Both the position numbers and the translations under genes were made by a program. Of a stretch of DNA of 64,000 nt, positions 63,405 to 64,000 are shown piece by piece. Position 1 is the first letter of the stretch; the number at the start of each line of letters is the position of its first letter. Origin of the DNA: Pseudomonas alcaliphila JAB1 (lineage in GTDB: Bacteria > Pseudomonadota > Gammaproteobacteria > Pseudomonadales > Pseudomonadaceae); assembly GCF_001941865.1 (NCBI RefSeq), contig NZ_CP016162.1:2356001-2420000 (forward strand). The letters run 5' to 3'. A model generated the notes under the pieces. It ran no database searches, had not been told where the DNA came from, and saw only the letters and a program-made list of their open reading frames with translations.

Positions 63405-64000
63405 GCAGCCTGCCGGGTATCCCGAGGATCGCCCTGACCTGGTTGCTGGTCGCCCAGGTGCTGGTGATCGTGCCGCACCTGGTGCATCTGCCGCTGTGGA
63501 TGATCGCGCTATGGCTGGGCGCTGCCGGTTGGCGCGTACAGATCTTCCGCATGCGGGCGCGCTATCCCAATGGCTGGGCCAAGGGCGGCCTGGTGCTGCT
63601 GGTATTGGCTGGCATCCTGCTTTCGCGCGGCACACTGGTGGGGCTGGATGCCGCGTCGGTGCTGCTGATCGCCACCTTCACCCTCAAGCTGCTGGAGATG
63701 CGCACGCGGCGTGATGCGCTGGTGCTGATTTTCCTCGGTTTCTTCTGCGTGGTGACCGCCTATCTGTTCGAAGACGGCATTCTTGCCGCGCTCTACAGCC
63801 TGCTGCCGGTCACGGCGCTGCTGACCGCCCTGGTCGGCCTGCAGCACAGTGGTTTTGCCGAACGCCCCTGGCCGCCCCTGCGCCTGGCGGGTGGCCTGGT
63901 CCTGCAAGCGATACCGCTGATGCTGTTGCTGTTCGTGTTCTTTCCGCGCTTGGGGCCGTTGTGGTCACTGCCAATGCCCAGCGACAAGGGCGTCACTGGC
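63401..64000 (+). CDS. tgpA: transglutaminase-like membrane protein TgpA, 3' end outside window
   Basis: The frame opens at ATG 63401, overlapping the DUF58 stop, and runs to the window edge without a stop, so about 200 residues are visible. They contain about six TM segments of the DUF3488 N-terminal part (for example VLIFLGFFCVVTAYLFEDG and PLMLLLFVFFPRLGPLWSLPMP). The periplasmic transglutaminase domain should follow outside the window. TgpA (PA2873) is essential in P. aeruginosa and sits in the same moxR-DUF58 operon. Identification rests on operon order and the membrane part. Confidence 0.85.
   Translation, partial: MSSLPGIPRIALTWLLVAQVLVIVPHLVHLPLWMIALWLGAAGWRVQIFRMRARYPNGWAKGGLVLLVLAGILLSRGTLVGLDAASVLLIATFTLKLLEMRTRRDALVLIFLGFFCVVTAYLFEDGILAALYSLLPVTALLTALVGLQHSGFAERPWPPLRLAGGLVLQAIPLMLLLFVFFPRLGPLWSLPMPSDKGVTG

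Overview
The window looks like a Pseudomonas chromosome, probably of the P. mendocina/oleovorans/alcaliphila type. This is inferred from the high GC content, the dense translationally coupled operons, and gene neighbourhoods I recognise from P. aeruginosa PAO1: htpG, a chemoreceptor, fabB-fabA, a PA1611-like sensor, gpsA, an acyl-CoA ligase with thioesterase, AraC/LysE, paired alpha/beta hydrolases, selD-mnmH and a chemoreceptor. No rRNA, tRNA or CRISPR array was seen. All motif and composition statements come from reading the sequence; no search was run.

0-15.6 kb: a partial hypothetical gene; htpG behind a sigma-32-type promoter; an MHYT-PAS hybrid kinase overlapping an HD-GYP response regulator; a secreted dienelactone-hydrolase-like protein; an ECF sigma/anti-sigma pair with a DUF4394 target gene, where the sigma gene and the target share a promoter-like motif; an FG-GAP-like protein; pirin and OsmC genes; a soluble chemoreceptor; and an amidohydrolase with a TTG start.

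15.6-26.5 kb: a lower-GC, all-minus-strand defence island, in transcription order SNF2/RapA-like helicase, Fic protein, a very long beta-class N6-adenine DNA methyltransferase (Mod) and a DEAH-helicase/nuclease (Res). Mod carries 19 perfect tandem copies of an 8-bp repeat in frame. Loss or gain of one copy shifts the frame into a stop within about 20 codons, before every catalytic motif. The locus is therefore predicted to be a phase-variable type III-like restriction-modification system (a phasevarion candidate). This is the most interesting feature of the window.

26.6-34.8 kb: an envelope-stress block. DUF3859 lies behind a Pho-box-like array. It converges on colR-colS-methyltransferase-inaA-dgkA, and an LTA-synthase-like/PAP2/dual-specificity phosphatase/lipoprotein operon runs divergently. 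ColR-box-like sequences lie upstream of both arms.

34.8-50.6 kb: a chemoreceptor, fabB-fabA with a palindromic operator candidate, a PA1611-like hybrid kinase, gpsA-DUF4389-sixA, an acyl-CoA ligase behind a perfect 18-bp palindrome, a thioesterase, AraC and LysE, two hydrolases, DUF4892 and an AI-2E-type permease.

50.6-54.9 kb: a very GC-rich MacAB-like exporter (adaptor, ATPase, two FtsX-type permeases) with two apparent frameshifts. 54.9-64 kb: a patatin-like protein, selD-mnmH, a 224-bp MITE-like element, a lipoprotein and flavin reductase pair, an HBM-sized chemoreceptor, and a moxR-DUF58-tgpA operon cut by the window edge.
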